Assembly (NCBI RefSeq): GCF_000344685.1
Contig: NW_006920412.1
Span: 1,595,384 to 1,659,383, forward strand
From: Gloeophyllum trabeum ATCC 11539
Lineage: Eukaryota > Basidiomycota > Agaricomycetes > Gloeophyllales > Gloeophyllaceae
Reading direction: 5' to 3'
DNA length: 64,000 nt
Shown: positions 37,071-47,174 of the stretch, in pieces
Layout: each line of letters opens with the position of its first letter
How positions within the stretch are numbered: position 1 is the stretch's first letter
Position numbers and translations under genes: made by a program
Notes under the pieces: generated by a model
The model's database searches: none
What the model was told of the DNA's origin: nothing
Seen by the model: the letters and a program-made list of their open reading frames with translations, nothing else

Positions 37071-38082
37071 GCAAACAAGGGCTACACGAGGCTACGCGAC
37101 GGTACACAATGACAGGTTGGGACAAACCTCAGCCATAATTGGGTTAAAATACATGTACTACAAAGGGTAAATACATTGGGCCAGTCCGTTGCCAACTTGC
37201 CACACAGCCGTGTCCGGACTGTAACCGGCATGGTAGCTCGGTCATGACCGGTGTCCGGACTGTAAAACCGGGATGGCGTCTGGCATGGAGGGCTCGAGAC
37301 CGCGATTTTTGTCCGGACTGGCACCGGCATCTATCGGTATTTTCAGGGGTCCTCTCAGGCTCCTAAACCATCCGTCCTTAGCGTTCTCGCTCCTCCTTTA
37401 CTAGGGCGAACATGCAGTGTTATATAATACAAATCTATTTTTAATTTATTACCGGATACAGAACGAACAAGAGGAGGAGAACGCTATAGGACGGCTGGCA
37501 CAAATGTCCTCGCCGAGATCCCCGAGGCTGACTAAGCGGACGGTGGCTGAAGCCTTTCACCAGCGGTTGGCGGGCGATGTAGAGAGCGTCTCGACACCTA
37601 CCTCGTTGAGCTCACGCAGAACACATATAGACGGGTGCTAAAATAGTTCAAGACCAATGCAAATACCTTTGGTATACCTCTGACACTCAGAGGGGCTTGT
37701 CTATAGCCGTTATGCCTCTTCAGCCGGATATTCAGCCTTCAGTACTACTGATAACCATTGCATGAGTATACCATTCAGTTAGGACATTTTTACATTACTA
37801 TAAAGTACACCGAGCGGTAAATCCCAAGGTAATAAGTTGTAAATGGTTGCGTGAAGGCCCGCCGACCGCTGGTGAAAGGCTTCAGCCACCGTCCGCTTAG
37901 TCAGCCTCGGGGATCTCGGCGAGGACATTTGTGCCAGCCGTCCTATAGCGTTCTCCTCCTCTTGTTCGTTCTGTATCCGGTAATAAATTAAAAATAGATT
38001 TGTATTATATAACACTGCACGTGCGCCTAGTAAAGGAGGAGCGAGAACGCTAAGGACGGATGGTTTAGGAGCCTGGGGTCCT
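36736..38082. mobile_element. Non-autonomous hAT-like element with 8-bp target duplication
   Basis: The left end AGGACCCTGAAAATAC (from 36736) is the reverse complement, but for one C, of the right end GTATTTTCAGGGGTCCT (37337-37353). The flanks carry CTGAGAGT on both sides (36728-36735 and 38083-38090), an 8-bp target duplication as in hAT elements. Both ends share a subterminal TGCCGG motif and the interior has five GTCCGGA motifs (36820, 36860, 37212, 37253, 37311), likely subterminal binding sites. Without the nested insertion it is about 0.62 kb with no transposase. The left end lies 78 bp upstream of the NOP2 ATG of the same copy. A second copy of this left end at 35244 is due to the duplication. 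Confidence 0.75.
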
Positions 38083-38308
38083 CTGAGAGTCCTCCGTTGA
38101 CCAAATCGGGCAGTCAAGAAAAAGTTCGATCGTTCTCGCGTGGCTACAAGCTTATGCTGCTGAGATTACGTGAACCTCTGATCACTTCGGATCGCCTGCT
38201 TTGTCTGGCAGACGGCTTCATCTGCTCTTGCTCTCATATTCACGTAAGATGTGCGTGTATCGCGTATGATGGCTACAAAATCATAACTTTCAGGATCTAC
38301 AAATATAT
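37071..38308. other. Transposon-filled interval between NOP2 and FUN14
   Basis: Nearly all of it is the right part of the hAT-like element and the nested foldback element. The last 220 bp are the 3' flank of the FUN14-like gene. No host gene seen. Confidence 0.6.
37356..38075. mobile_element. Nested foldback/MULE-like element with about 220-bp inverted repeats
   Basis: The left arm 37356-37575 begins CAGGCTCCTAAACCATCCG, and the right arm 37857-38075 is its near-perfect reverse complement, around a 281-bp unique centre. GGGTCCTCT flanks both sides (37347-37355 and 38076-38084), a 9-bp target duplication, which favours a Mutator-type or foldback origin. The arms contain mirrored open frames (NTNLFLIYYRIQNEQEEEN and PRSPRLTKRTVAEAFHQR), but nothing resembling a transposase. 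It sits in the right terminal repeat of the hAT-like element, so it is younger than that insertion. Confidence 0.82.
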
Positions 38309-39084
38309 CTAACCGATTCTTAGACCTAACGCCAGCCCTGCAAGGAACGAGGCTCTCGGCTGGAAATCAGCAGTCAAGAAATCCACCAGCCACTTCCAGA
38401 GGGAATACACGCTCGGCGGCTTCTTAACCCCCGTCGCATCCGTGGTATAGAACAGGTTCTCGAAGCGCGACCCTACCCTTGACCAGTTCACCCGCAAGAC
38501 GGAAAGAGATCCAAGATACTGCACGATCACGTTAAGAGTTCGAAGCCGCCTATACTTGGCCCAAGCTCGCTCACCTGAAGCAGGACGAAGACGCCTCCCA
38601 GCATGAACGCGACGAATCTGGCTCCTTTCTTGACGAAGACGCCGGCGCAGATACCCGCAACGGTACCAAACGTGAGTTCGTACACGTTCAGGACAGACTT
38701 GGGCGGTGGAGGATACGGGTCCGTCGACGATGCCTCCGCGACATTAGGTGGTAGGTCCGCCGTCTTAGGCGTGGGCGCTACGTACTATGGGTTAAATCGG
38801 GGCCCAAGGATTTATGCCGAGCACATACGTTCGCAGTAGATGGGTTTCGAAAAGACTGACAATCCTAGTCCCACTCCACCAATACCCAGCGTCGCGGCAA
38901 TCAGTGGTCGCGCGCTTTTTGTCAGGGAGGTTGGTCTGGATGCATGGGTTGCAAACGGGGGGTTAAACCGAGGGCTGAATGTGCAAAGAGGCCGTTTACT
39001 GCAGGATTGCGCAAGGCTATGCTTAATGCCAAGAGGGCTGGCTCGGAAAGGCCGGCTCAGTGAGGCAGCTAGCGATAAAGACAT
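38309..39084 (-). CDS. FUN14: FUN14-domain mitochondrial outer-membrane protein
   Basis: A member of the FUN14/FUNDC1 family, mitochondrial outer-membrane proteins tied to mitophagy and ER-mitochondria contact in animals. Three exons. Exon 1 (MSLSLAASLSRPFRASPLGI, then PLIAATLGIGGVGLGLSVF) starts with an Arg/Ser-rich presequence-like stretch. The middle exon gives the FUN14 core NVYELTFGTVAGICAGVFVKK and FVAFMLGGVFVLLQ, with the Gly-rich TM helices. The last exon gives YLGSLSVLRVNWSRVGSRFEN and a final hydrophobic helix FLAGLALGLRIG. An acidic/Pro-rich linker separates presequence and domain. I saw no obvious LC3-interacting motif, so a mitophagy role is inference from the family. Confidence 0.85.
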
Positions 39085-39495
39085 GTTTCGTCAGTGCTGG
39101 GAGTGTAACGAGACAAGAGGAGAAACGGAGCTGGGTCCGTCCACGTTCGTCAGCATTTAACGCCCCTACTCGGACGCGGTTTGGCTCAAGCATGATGACG
39201 TCAGGGCGATCGAGTCCTTTGTGGCAATTGTGGCGGATGCCGCAAGCCACACTACAATCTGAGCATGTTATACATTTGCATTGCCAACCACACGATATTG
39301 CGATAGCTACCGCTTCTGTTGCAAAGCCAGGGCAGCGCAACAAAGAGACTACAAATATACATGCTAAGCTAAATCCCTCTCGGGACAGATCAACGCAAGC
39401 AACTACCCAGCATCATGCGACAAGAGTCCATGTGTACAACTGGGTCCTATATCCCAGCAAAGTCCGAGGTCGTGAAAGATCATGCTCTATTATGA
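39085..39495. other. Intergenic
   Basis: This is the promoter side of the FUN14-like gene and the 3' flank of the next minus-strand gene. A TGACGTCA palindrome (CRE/ATF-type) lies near 39196, about 110 bp upstream of the FUN14 start. Confidence 0.45.
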
Positions 39496-41500
39496 CTAAA
39501 TCCTATTCCCATTCGCCGCGTCCAAGACAAGTCGCGCCCATGCAGCAGGATCGACAGCAGCTACGCTCCCGGGTCTCCTCGCCGCTGCAGGCGTCCTGGG
39601 GACCCGACGCACCCCCTGCCCCGACTCAGAATCACTGTAGCTCCCGCCCTGATTTGGCGTCGAGCGGAACCGCCGGATATCCGCGGGGCCTCCCTGGATA
39701 TTCCATTGCTGTGCGTTCGGCGGGTTGGGGCGCATAGCGCCAGCTGGCAGTGGGGGAGGACGGCCTGCGTAGAACGGCGCGGATAGTTCAGGGGCGTAAA
39801 TGTCCTGCCTGAAGCCGAGTGGCGGAGGCTGCGCTCCCATGGTCATAGAACGAAGCGGCGGCGGACGTTGCGGGGCGGATCTATCGTTCATGGAACGCAT
39901 CCTCTGGGCACCTATGCCTGCCATGTTACCACTAGGATTAGTGGCAGCGGGAGGAGGCTTTGCGACGAACGGCATGATGGTGGGAGGTATCACAGACCGC
40001 GGAGCGGGCTTGATGTTCGCAGCACCCTGAGGCAAGGGCGGGATCTGACCTTGCCCATACCTTGCCGGATAGGTTATGTGAATCGAACTGGACCTGGGAG
40101 GAACAGTGTTGAGCCTTGGCAGGACGTTGTACGGTTGGGACATAGGCCTGCCGGCCATTAGATTGGCAGTGGGACTAGCTGGCAGGCGAACACGGGGAGT
40201 CGGGGGAGTAGAAAACTGGACTCTGGGTGCGCTCGATGCTGGAGGATCAGGTCTCCTGCTCGTATTGGTCTCCGTTGTCGGAGACTTCATGCTGGGCGTC
40301 GTCTTCCCAGTGTCCGTCGAGTATACCGAGCTCATACTTCCATTACTGGCCATTGGCCGGGGCCCATTCACCGTGGACACTTGCAGGGTTGCCTGCAAAC
40401 CCGGGACCTCTAGGTACATTCGTTCGCCCACCATTCCGTCCGCTATCCCCTTCTCTTCGTCTATCAAGGTTGACCCCGAGTCAACGGACGAGTGGGGAGC
40501 ATGCCGGCCACGGGAGGCGGATGCAGCTTTTGCCTCAGCTAGGTAATCTTTCTTCTCCGGTCTAGGAATATACGGGATCACGGGGAGGAACATAGCATAC
40601 AAGACAACTACAGCAGTCCAGCGCACGTTAATTCCTTGAGTCTGAAAATATATATATCTCACTTACGGAGACCGGTTATGGCCCACTGACCGACCATAAC
40701 AATGAGGTGCACCGCCTGACAGTTATTGCCTGTAACATGTCAATAAAATAACATGCCGACCGCGTGACTCCACCTTACCGGACGCGCTACAGGGAAATCC
40801 GGAGCCCAGTGTGGTGATCAGGACAGCACCAGCTGGTGATAGCATTAGCGTGGACGGACGGTTGTCTAACAGACATGCTCTTACCAGCATGCAAGCCTAC
40901 CAAAAGTAAGAGACGCACAACCTCCCATTTATAGAAGTAGCCCGAAATCATCCTTGCGGGATCGCTAGCTCGTGAGGGGTCATGGTGGACGAGAGCTCAG
41001 AATACTCACATGAGAAAGAGTAGCAGTGCTGTACCTCCACTCAGGGATATTAGACCTATAATGATTCCACCTAGACGGACTTGCTGTCAATCATACGCTA
41101 TGATAATAGAGTTAGAGCACGTACGACCCATCTTCATGAACATCCCCCATGACATAGCCGTGAAGACCGACACCAATATAGCCCATGCCGCACTAAGAAT
41201 TGCGGTCAAAGCTAGTGGGCGTATATGGTCAGAGAAGCTTTGGTCAGATCTGATACAACTCACAGAAATGAACGACTCGCGCCCTCTTGTAGATGTACCA
41301 CGGGTGCATCGAAGCAAGACCGATAACCAACCAAAGAAACCAGAGAATCGAACGAAAAGAAAAGGATCCTACTCCAGCACCTTCAAGGCCCGCGCTCGAG
41401 AAGACGAGGATCCAGAGGAACTGAGCCAGTCAGAGGAAGAAGGTCGAAAGGTGGAAGTGGGAGAAGGGAAAGGACATTGTATTTCAGGAGATCCCGTCAT
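39496..41500 (-). CDS. Four-TM (MARVEL-like) membrane protein with long Pro-rich tail, paralogue A
   Basis: A polytopic membrane protein of unknown function. The last exon (39496 to about 40650) opens with the TM segment WTAVVVLYAMFLPVIPYI. More than 330 residues of cytosolic tail follow, rich in Pro, Ser, Arg and Met, with RPPPLRSMTMGAQPPPLG and PFYAGRPPPLPAGAMRP as possible SH3/WW ligands. Upstream exons give SFRSILWFLWLVIGLASM, LTAILSAAWAILVSVFTAM, GIIIGLISLSGGTALLLFL and WEVVRLLLLVGLH. The exon order (TM pairs, a short loop ending in Cys, last TM, disordered tail) matches the genes at 42905-44251 and 44952-46346, so the three look like diverged tandem duplicates. The start codon is uncertain: the first clear exon begins near 41420. 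Confidence 0.6.
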
Positions 41501-41884
41501 TGCGGGATCGGTCAGTGCTGTACGAGAAAAGAAGCTATGGTTGCCCCTGATCTATTTCGCATTATCGACTGTGTACACGCTTGTACACGATACAGTACAC
41601 CTGTAAGAATCCGGCAGCAGGGGCATCTCATACCGGTCACGTCCAAGTCAGCCTTCGTCCGCCACCGCTGCCCAAGATACTCGACGTGAGAGGCCTCGAG
41701 TCAAGCGACAAATGCCTCGAAGAGATAGCAACCAGTTGTTGCCAACCAAACGGCATCGAGCACATCGTGATCGAGGAGATGAGCGGAATTGGTCCTACTC
41801 TATTCTATTTCTGGACGCGTCCACAATGGCAGCCTCCAGTCGCAGCAGCCTGACGCCGTATCCTCTCTCATCGCCCTCCTGCCC

Positions 41885-42698
41885 ATGTCAGAACAGCAGC
41901 CGCTGCTTTCGTCTCAGTACGAGCCCGACGTCGAAAGCGGGGACGTCGTCCGCGACGACAGGCGAGAGAAACCCTCTGACTGGCGTGCGAGACTGGGCGA
42001 ATTCCTCGAGTCCCCGGCCTTCCACAAGGCGGTCATTACGTTGGCGAGTATATGTTTACTGCGTTCCCGCACGCCTGCAGGCCCCTTCATGTTCCAACCG
42101 ATTTGCATTTCCCTTGAATAGATCGCCATAGACGCCACTTGCGTGCTCGCAGACCTTGTCTACAGCTTTCTATCACCGGGTTGTATCCCACCGGAAGGCC
42201 CTGACGCGCCCCTCTGGCTCGACGTCTTATCCCACATCTCCCTCGCTATCACCACCTTCTTCCTAATCGAAATTCCACTTGCCCTATGCGCGTTCGGCCT
42301 CAAGTATTACTACCCGCTCACAGGCGTTACACATTCCACCCTGCATCTCTTTGATGCAATTGTAATCATCGTGACCTTCGTTCTAGAAGTCGTCCTCAGA
42401 GGAAGGGAAAGAGAGCTAGCGGGTCTCCTGATCATTCTCCGTCTGTGGCGGCTTGTCAAGCTTGTCGGAGGTAAACCTTGATTATCCTTCTAGCTTGATA
42501 TGTATCTCACCATAGGTGGGCCGTACCTCAGGAATTGCCGTCGGGGCCGGTGAGATCCAAGAAGACACAGTCAAGGACCTGCAGGAGACACGGAGCAGGT
42601 TAAATGAAGCGCTGACAACGCTGGCTGACTTGCGAGCCGAAAATGCCACTCTTAGGGCACGAATAGCTTCTTTGGAAAGCCGAACGGAGTCTGAGTAA
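41885..42698 (+). CDS. Hv1: Voltage-gated proton channel
   Basis: An isolated voltage-sensor domain, about 225 residues, the Hv1 proton channel. N-terminus MSEQQPLLSSQYEPDVES. S1 IAIDATCVLADLVYSFL carries the Asp of the proton-selectivity filter. S2 is LWLDVLSHISLAITTFFLIEIPLAL (here split by position, not by intron) with its Glu, S3 LFDAIVIIVTFVLEVVL, S4 LIILRLWRLVKLVGG. S4 has Arg-x-x-Arg-x-x-Lys, with Lys at the third charge that is Arg in the human channel. The C-terminus forms a coiled coil (EIQEDTVKDLQETRSRLNEAL, ENATLRARIASLES), as in dimeric Hv1. Intron 2 (42472 to about 42528) is phase-consistent with a CTCAG acceptor. Intron 1 is ambiguous: only a GC donor (GCGAGT, 42044) keeps the S1 Asp in frame. 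Expected role: acid extrusion or charge compensation at the plasma membrane. Confidence 0.88.
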
Positions 42699-42904
42699 CC
42701 CATGCACCTTACATCGTAACCGTGGATGAAAGAAAACACTTCTATTTGATTATGATACATTCGTAATCGCAATATACACACGCAGATATCGACCCTAATA
42801 ATACAAAAAAATTAGCCCGGATGGTAAGGTAGGCATTTACGAGAGTTTCATGAAAAGAACGTGACGTCTGCATCATGCGCCCATGTCTATACTGCTGCAG
42901 TCGG

Positions 42905-44251
42905 CTACTTCCCGCCTTTGCCAGCTTGGTCCGCCCGAACCCACTGCGAACGATGTGGCAGAGGGATCGGCTCGTCAGGATTGTACACTGTCTGGGGAAA
43001 CGCAAGAGGCTTCGTGTCTCCCGTCTTCTTATCCACCCGACTGGACGCCTTTGGTTCCTGGAGGAGCTCCAGGAATCGTGAGCCGGCAGTGGCTACAACC
43101 GGCCTGTCTTCAGTAGCAGCAGTGGACGACGTCTCCTCCTCTTCACGCTCCTTGCGGAAGACCACGAAGGGCGCGTCCAGACCACGCCGAGTCTCGTTGC
43201 GCTTTGCCCATGCAGGCCGGTCGAACGTCTCGTTCTTGCCCATGTTATAGAATGACACCGGTCCAAAAGATTCTTGCTTCTCCGAGTCGGTCGCGAATGA
43301 TCGCGCGGCACGAAGACCGGTTGACTGCGAGTACCGGGACCTCGACGAGAAGGACGAAGCGTCTGAGTTGGTCCGAATGGGCAAAGGTGGCAGATCCTTG
43401 ACAGTTGAAGGCAGGATGAGCCTGGCCATGTTTGTGGGCTTGGATTGGAACCATGGTACTTGGTAGACACTGGCAGACCAAATGGCGGAATGTTCCCTGT
43501 AGTGGGCGACCGTAACACCAATAAGGAGAAGACAGTAGGAGAGCACTAATAGGGTATGCATGTGTTAGCTATCCATGCCACCACTCCCCAGAGGAATTGA
43601 CTTACAAGCACCGCACGCCAGCCACGTAGTCGGGACGAGAATGGAGGATGAAGCACAGACAGCCCACTTGGATGTATCCATCCGACAGAAGACTGGCGGG
43701 CCGTTCACGGTGGCATCAATACTAGCAGCTGCAATTCGGGTCTCAGAATCGTATCATCGAACTGTCTCGCGGCGACCTACCGAGCTGCATAATACTCAGG
43801 ATGACAGTCCACGCGCATTCGAACTTGATTTGGGCAGTACGCGCATTCGCCGCAAAGAGTTCTGCAAAGGCGCTGTTGCGATCGTTGTCAGCTTCAATCC
43901 CTCAGCGATACTGATATTTAGAGGTACTCACAAAAACGAGAAGAAAGACAGAGCGCAGCTATTGATTATAATAAATACAGGTGCACCTGGCACTGTGGCA
44001 TAGCGGATAAGTTAGTCAAACTGGCAGCGAGACGTGTACGGAAAGAGATGTACCATGAAGGTCGTGGTGGACGAGAATCCCAGTGTCCAGAGCGGCGAGA
44101 ATGAGCGCTATCACGTTGAGGTAGATAATCATGGCTATGCGAAACGGAAAAGGGGGTAAGTCAATCCATGGGGATATTCGGGAGCCCGAGAGAAACGCTC
44201 ACCAAAAAATACACAGCGAGCAACGACGAAAGGATTCCGGATCGTAGCCAT
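42905..44251 (-). CDS. Four-TM (MARVEL-like) membrane protein, paralogue B
   Basis: Multi-exon minus-strand gene. Exon 1 is MATIRNPFVVARCVFFG, followed by a GTGAGC donor. Later exons: MIIYLNVIALILAALDTGIL, GAPVFIIINSCALSFFSF, FAELFAANARTAQIKFECAW then TVILSIMQLG, a loop AAASIDATVNGPPVFC, and the last TM LLVLSYCLLLIGVTVAHY. A tail of about 200 charged residues includes RKEREEEE and ends KGGK. The third segment with its FECAW motif corresponds to VWFECLWVGLFW in the neighbour C, which supports homology. The function is unknown; the layout suggests a plasma-membrane or vesicle protein. The protein stops at 42905, about 200 bp from the Hv1 stop, so the two genes converge. Confidence 0.65.
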
Positions 44252-44951
44252 TACGGAAGCCAATGATGTAGAGTCTTAGGGATACAGGATAGTCGTTGAA
44301 GTCGTAATGGCTCTGCCACCCGATAAGTTATGAAGGAAGAGAGGAAGAGAACGAAGGCCCGGCAAAGAAATAGGAAATCTAGAGGATGGCCACAGACCGA
44401 GGTCTGCCACAACGCCTGACGTCGGGTAATTAAGTGACCACTGGACACTTGGGGGTGGCAGTGCAATGCGTATAGAGAACAATGACAATGAGAACTCAAT
44501 TCATGTCCTTATTGTGACTTGTATAACGATACAATAATCGTCCTCTGAATACAATACCTCTTGTAAATGCCCGCATTGACTGCCCCGAGTGCCGTCTATG
44601 GTGGGGACGAGGGTTGCCGACGGTCCCGCAGGTCGCTGCTTATAGTAAGGCTGAGCAGTGGTAGAGCTGCACTGCCACCACTCGTACGCTGGCGTTGATT
44701 CCCAGAAAGGCAATCCTCGGCTACCAATGCCTGGGCGTTCGATCGGAGGCCCTTCGTTGCCCAACGTGATTATACGGAGGGGCTCGCAGCAGAGTCGAAG
44801 TCAATGTTCGTCAAATTGTCAAATTGTACAGTTATGCTACACCATCTTTCATAAGCCCCATACTATCACTAGAAGGAGGATACAAAGCTGGTCATGCTAC
44901 TCGTACAGGATACACTACATACTCATACAGTCTCTGCTCAGCAGATCCAGT

Positions 44952-46346
44952 CTATGCCCGATTTTGAATCCGCTCGTCAATATTCCGGAAGAAACTAATG
45001 TTGGTGAGGTCCAAAGGAGGAGGCCGACGTATCTCCCCTGAGCTCGATCGTGATCTCGAACCTCTCGGCCTTTGAGGGAGCGGCGACGTCGGAACAGGGG
45101 CTGGAGGCTGCGTCGTCACCGACTGCTGACTCCGCTTTCTCCCCGTATCGCGAGGTCGACTGAGGATGTCCGCTCGAGGCCACTCTCCCAAAGGAGGCGG
45201 CGACGTTGACCGCGTCGCAGAAGCCTTTGGCGCAGGCTGGGGCAAAGCAGCAGGAGGCAGGTTCTTGACCACTTGTTGCGGATACAACGAAGCAACCAGA
45301 GGCTGCGTGCTCTGACGTTGGACATGGGGAAGTTGGGCCACATGTGATACGCTTGATATTGCGCTTTCAGGGTCCTTTTCCGAACCGTCGATGGGACTGC
45401 GAGCAAACCGAGCGGAAATGGGCAGAAGGCCTGCGGGACGAGGTTGCGGAGCAACCATGGCACCTGGCCCTGTCCCACGCACCGGCGTTCCAGCACGGCT
45501 ATCAAGATGTTCATGTGCCCCGAACCAACAAAATACGCGAACCCCAGTGTGCCACACGTCCGTACTTTGTTTTTGATGCACCACAGCCAGGATTGTGAGA
45601 GCTACCACATAGATGAGGGCTACGACAAGCGTCAAGGATTGTCTCAGAAGCGCGAGATTAGACATACTAATGATCATAGACAGCCACGTAAAACCGACGA
45701 GTACTCGAGTCGCTGTGCAGGCTTGAGGCACCACAAGCTTCACTGTAATGGCAAATGCCTATAAGTGCAATGAAAGAAGACTGACGTCGTAAATGTACCA
45801 TCTGGGGAACACATGACAGTAGGCGCAGAAGCTGAGAGTGCAGCAGTGGCAGCTGAGTGGCGAAAAATAAGCCAACAGTTCCACAAGAGCAATCCGGCGA
45901 ACATACCGAGATCCAACACCCAAAACAAACCAACCCATAAGCACTCAAACCAGACATGACTTGTTACAGCATTCTTGCGAATTATATCGACCCAGATACT
46001 ACATACGCTATGGTTAGGGGCGCGCATGCCACTCCGAATAGGTTCGCACTTACATCGCAAAGATGAACAGGAGACCAAAAGCGCCCAAGAAAATGAGGTA
46101 AATATCCACCGGTGCTAGTCCATTCATAAGTACGACAATATGGCGTTGACAGTTGTGCGTGCTCACGATTGTAGGAAACTGTCTGCGCGAGGCCCAGGTG
46201 CCAGACGGCCACGCTACAGATGATGGCATTGCAAACGATGAAAAGACCTGCCACCTGCACGTTAGAGCCACGGTAAAGCGTTGCATAAAGGGGACTTTAC
46301 CGAACACCAGGCCGCGGAGATACAGAATGAGAGACCTCATCATCAT
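44952..46346 (-). CDS. Four-TM (MARVEL-like) membrane protein, paralogue C
   Basis: Minus-strand gene starting MMMRSLILYLRGLVFG. Exons then give LFIVCNAIICSVAVWHLGLA, APVDIYLIFLGAFGLLFIFAM, IRKNAVTSHVWFECLWVGL then FWVLDLG, ATAALSASAPTVMC, RVLVGFTWLSMIISMSN and SLTLVVALIYVVALTILAVV. The tail is about 200 residues, rich in Pro, Arg and Ser (KNLPPAALPQPAPKASATRS, RPRGSRSRSSSGEIRRPPPL). The NAVTSHVWFECLWVGLFW block and the Cys-ended loop ATAALSA..PTVMC are the clearest family marks. I place this with MARVEL-like four-helix proteins on topology only; no function can be given. Confidence 0.65.
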
Positions 46347-47174
46347 GAAGAATGGAGAGAGAGGAAGGAGCCAGCCCGCGGTGGAAAGGAGGGGCGTTTT
46401 GGTCGTGGACGCACTGGACGGACGTCGTGAGGTTCTGCGGTAGTTACAACCTTGCTATAACTGGGTATTTGTATTTGGCCACGCTAGCAGGGGCTCTCGC
46501 AGATTGGTATCAAAGATCCAAGCATGGCGGTGTTGCAGCGTGTACGATTGTACCTAATTGGGCTTCCAAAGGGCTCTTAGAACGGTATTTGTTGTGGAGG
46601 CTGCACATTATATATCACTGCACACTATGTCATTGTCTTTCTAGCGCCCATCGTATATCGTTGAGTATGCTCTGAATGGAATGATGCGAGACGATCCCTT
46701 ACGTCGCTTCATGGGTTGTACGATGAAAACTGCAGGTCCTGGGCTGTTATATTTCCTACTCTACAGTATACAGGTGGATCTTCTACAATGTCGAAGCTGG
46801 ATTAACTCGTCTATACATACAAGCGAGCGATGAATAACAATAATTAGACTTGAACGGAGAACGTAATACTACAGCATCAGTGAGATACAGTGATTGAGAT
46901 ATAATGCGAGGTCCTCATGCAAGAAAGATAAATATATCTGTAGGCGAACTTCAGCTAACGGTGGTGCGGTGGATAGTCGGAATAGCATGCTAAGTGCGGG
47001 CACCAGTCACGAAGAGAGCAAACAGAGAGCAACTTCTGATGAAAGCTCCGGCAATATCGAAGTGGTGTCGGCCCTCTAAACGGCGGGCATCCCAACCGTG
47101 CGCGGTATTGCAATGGAACAAACCGTGATATCCGCACGAAAGGGAGGCCGCAATCATCCAAGAGACCATGCCGT
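46347..47174. other. Intergenic, no gene seen
   Basis: About 0.83 kb between paralogue C (its promoter side) and the 3' end of the PPP4R1-like gene. Only short open frames without recognisable content. Confidence 0.4.

Noticed and set aside
41010..41606. 198-codon plus-strand frame
   Set aside because: Antisense to the TM exons of membrane protein A; Lys/Glu-rich shadow.
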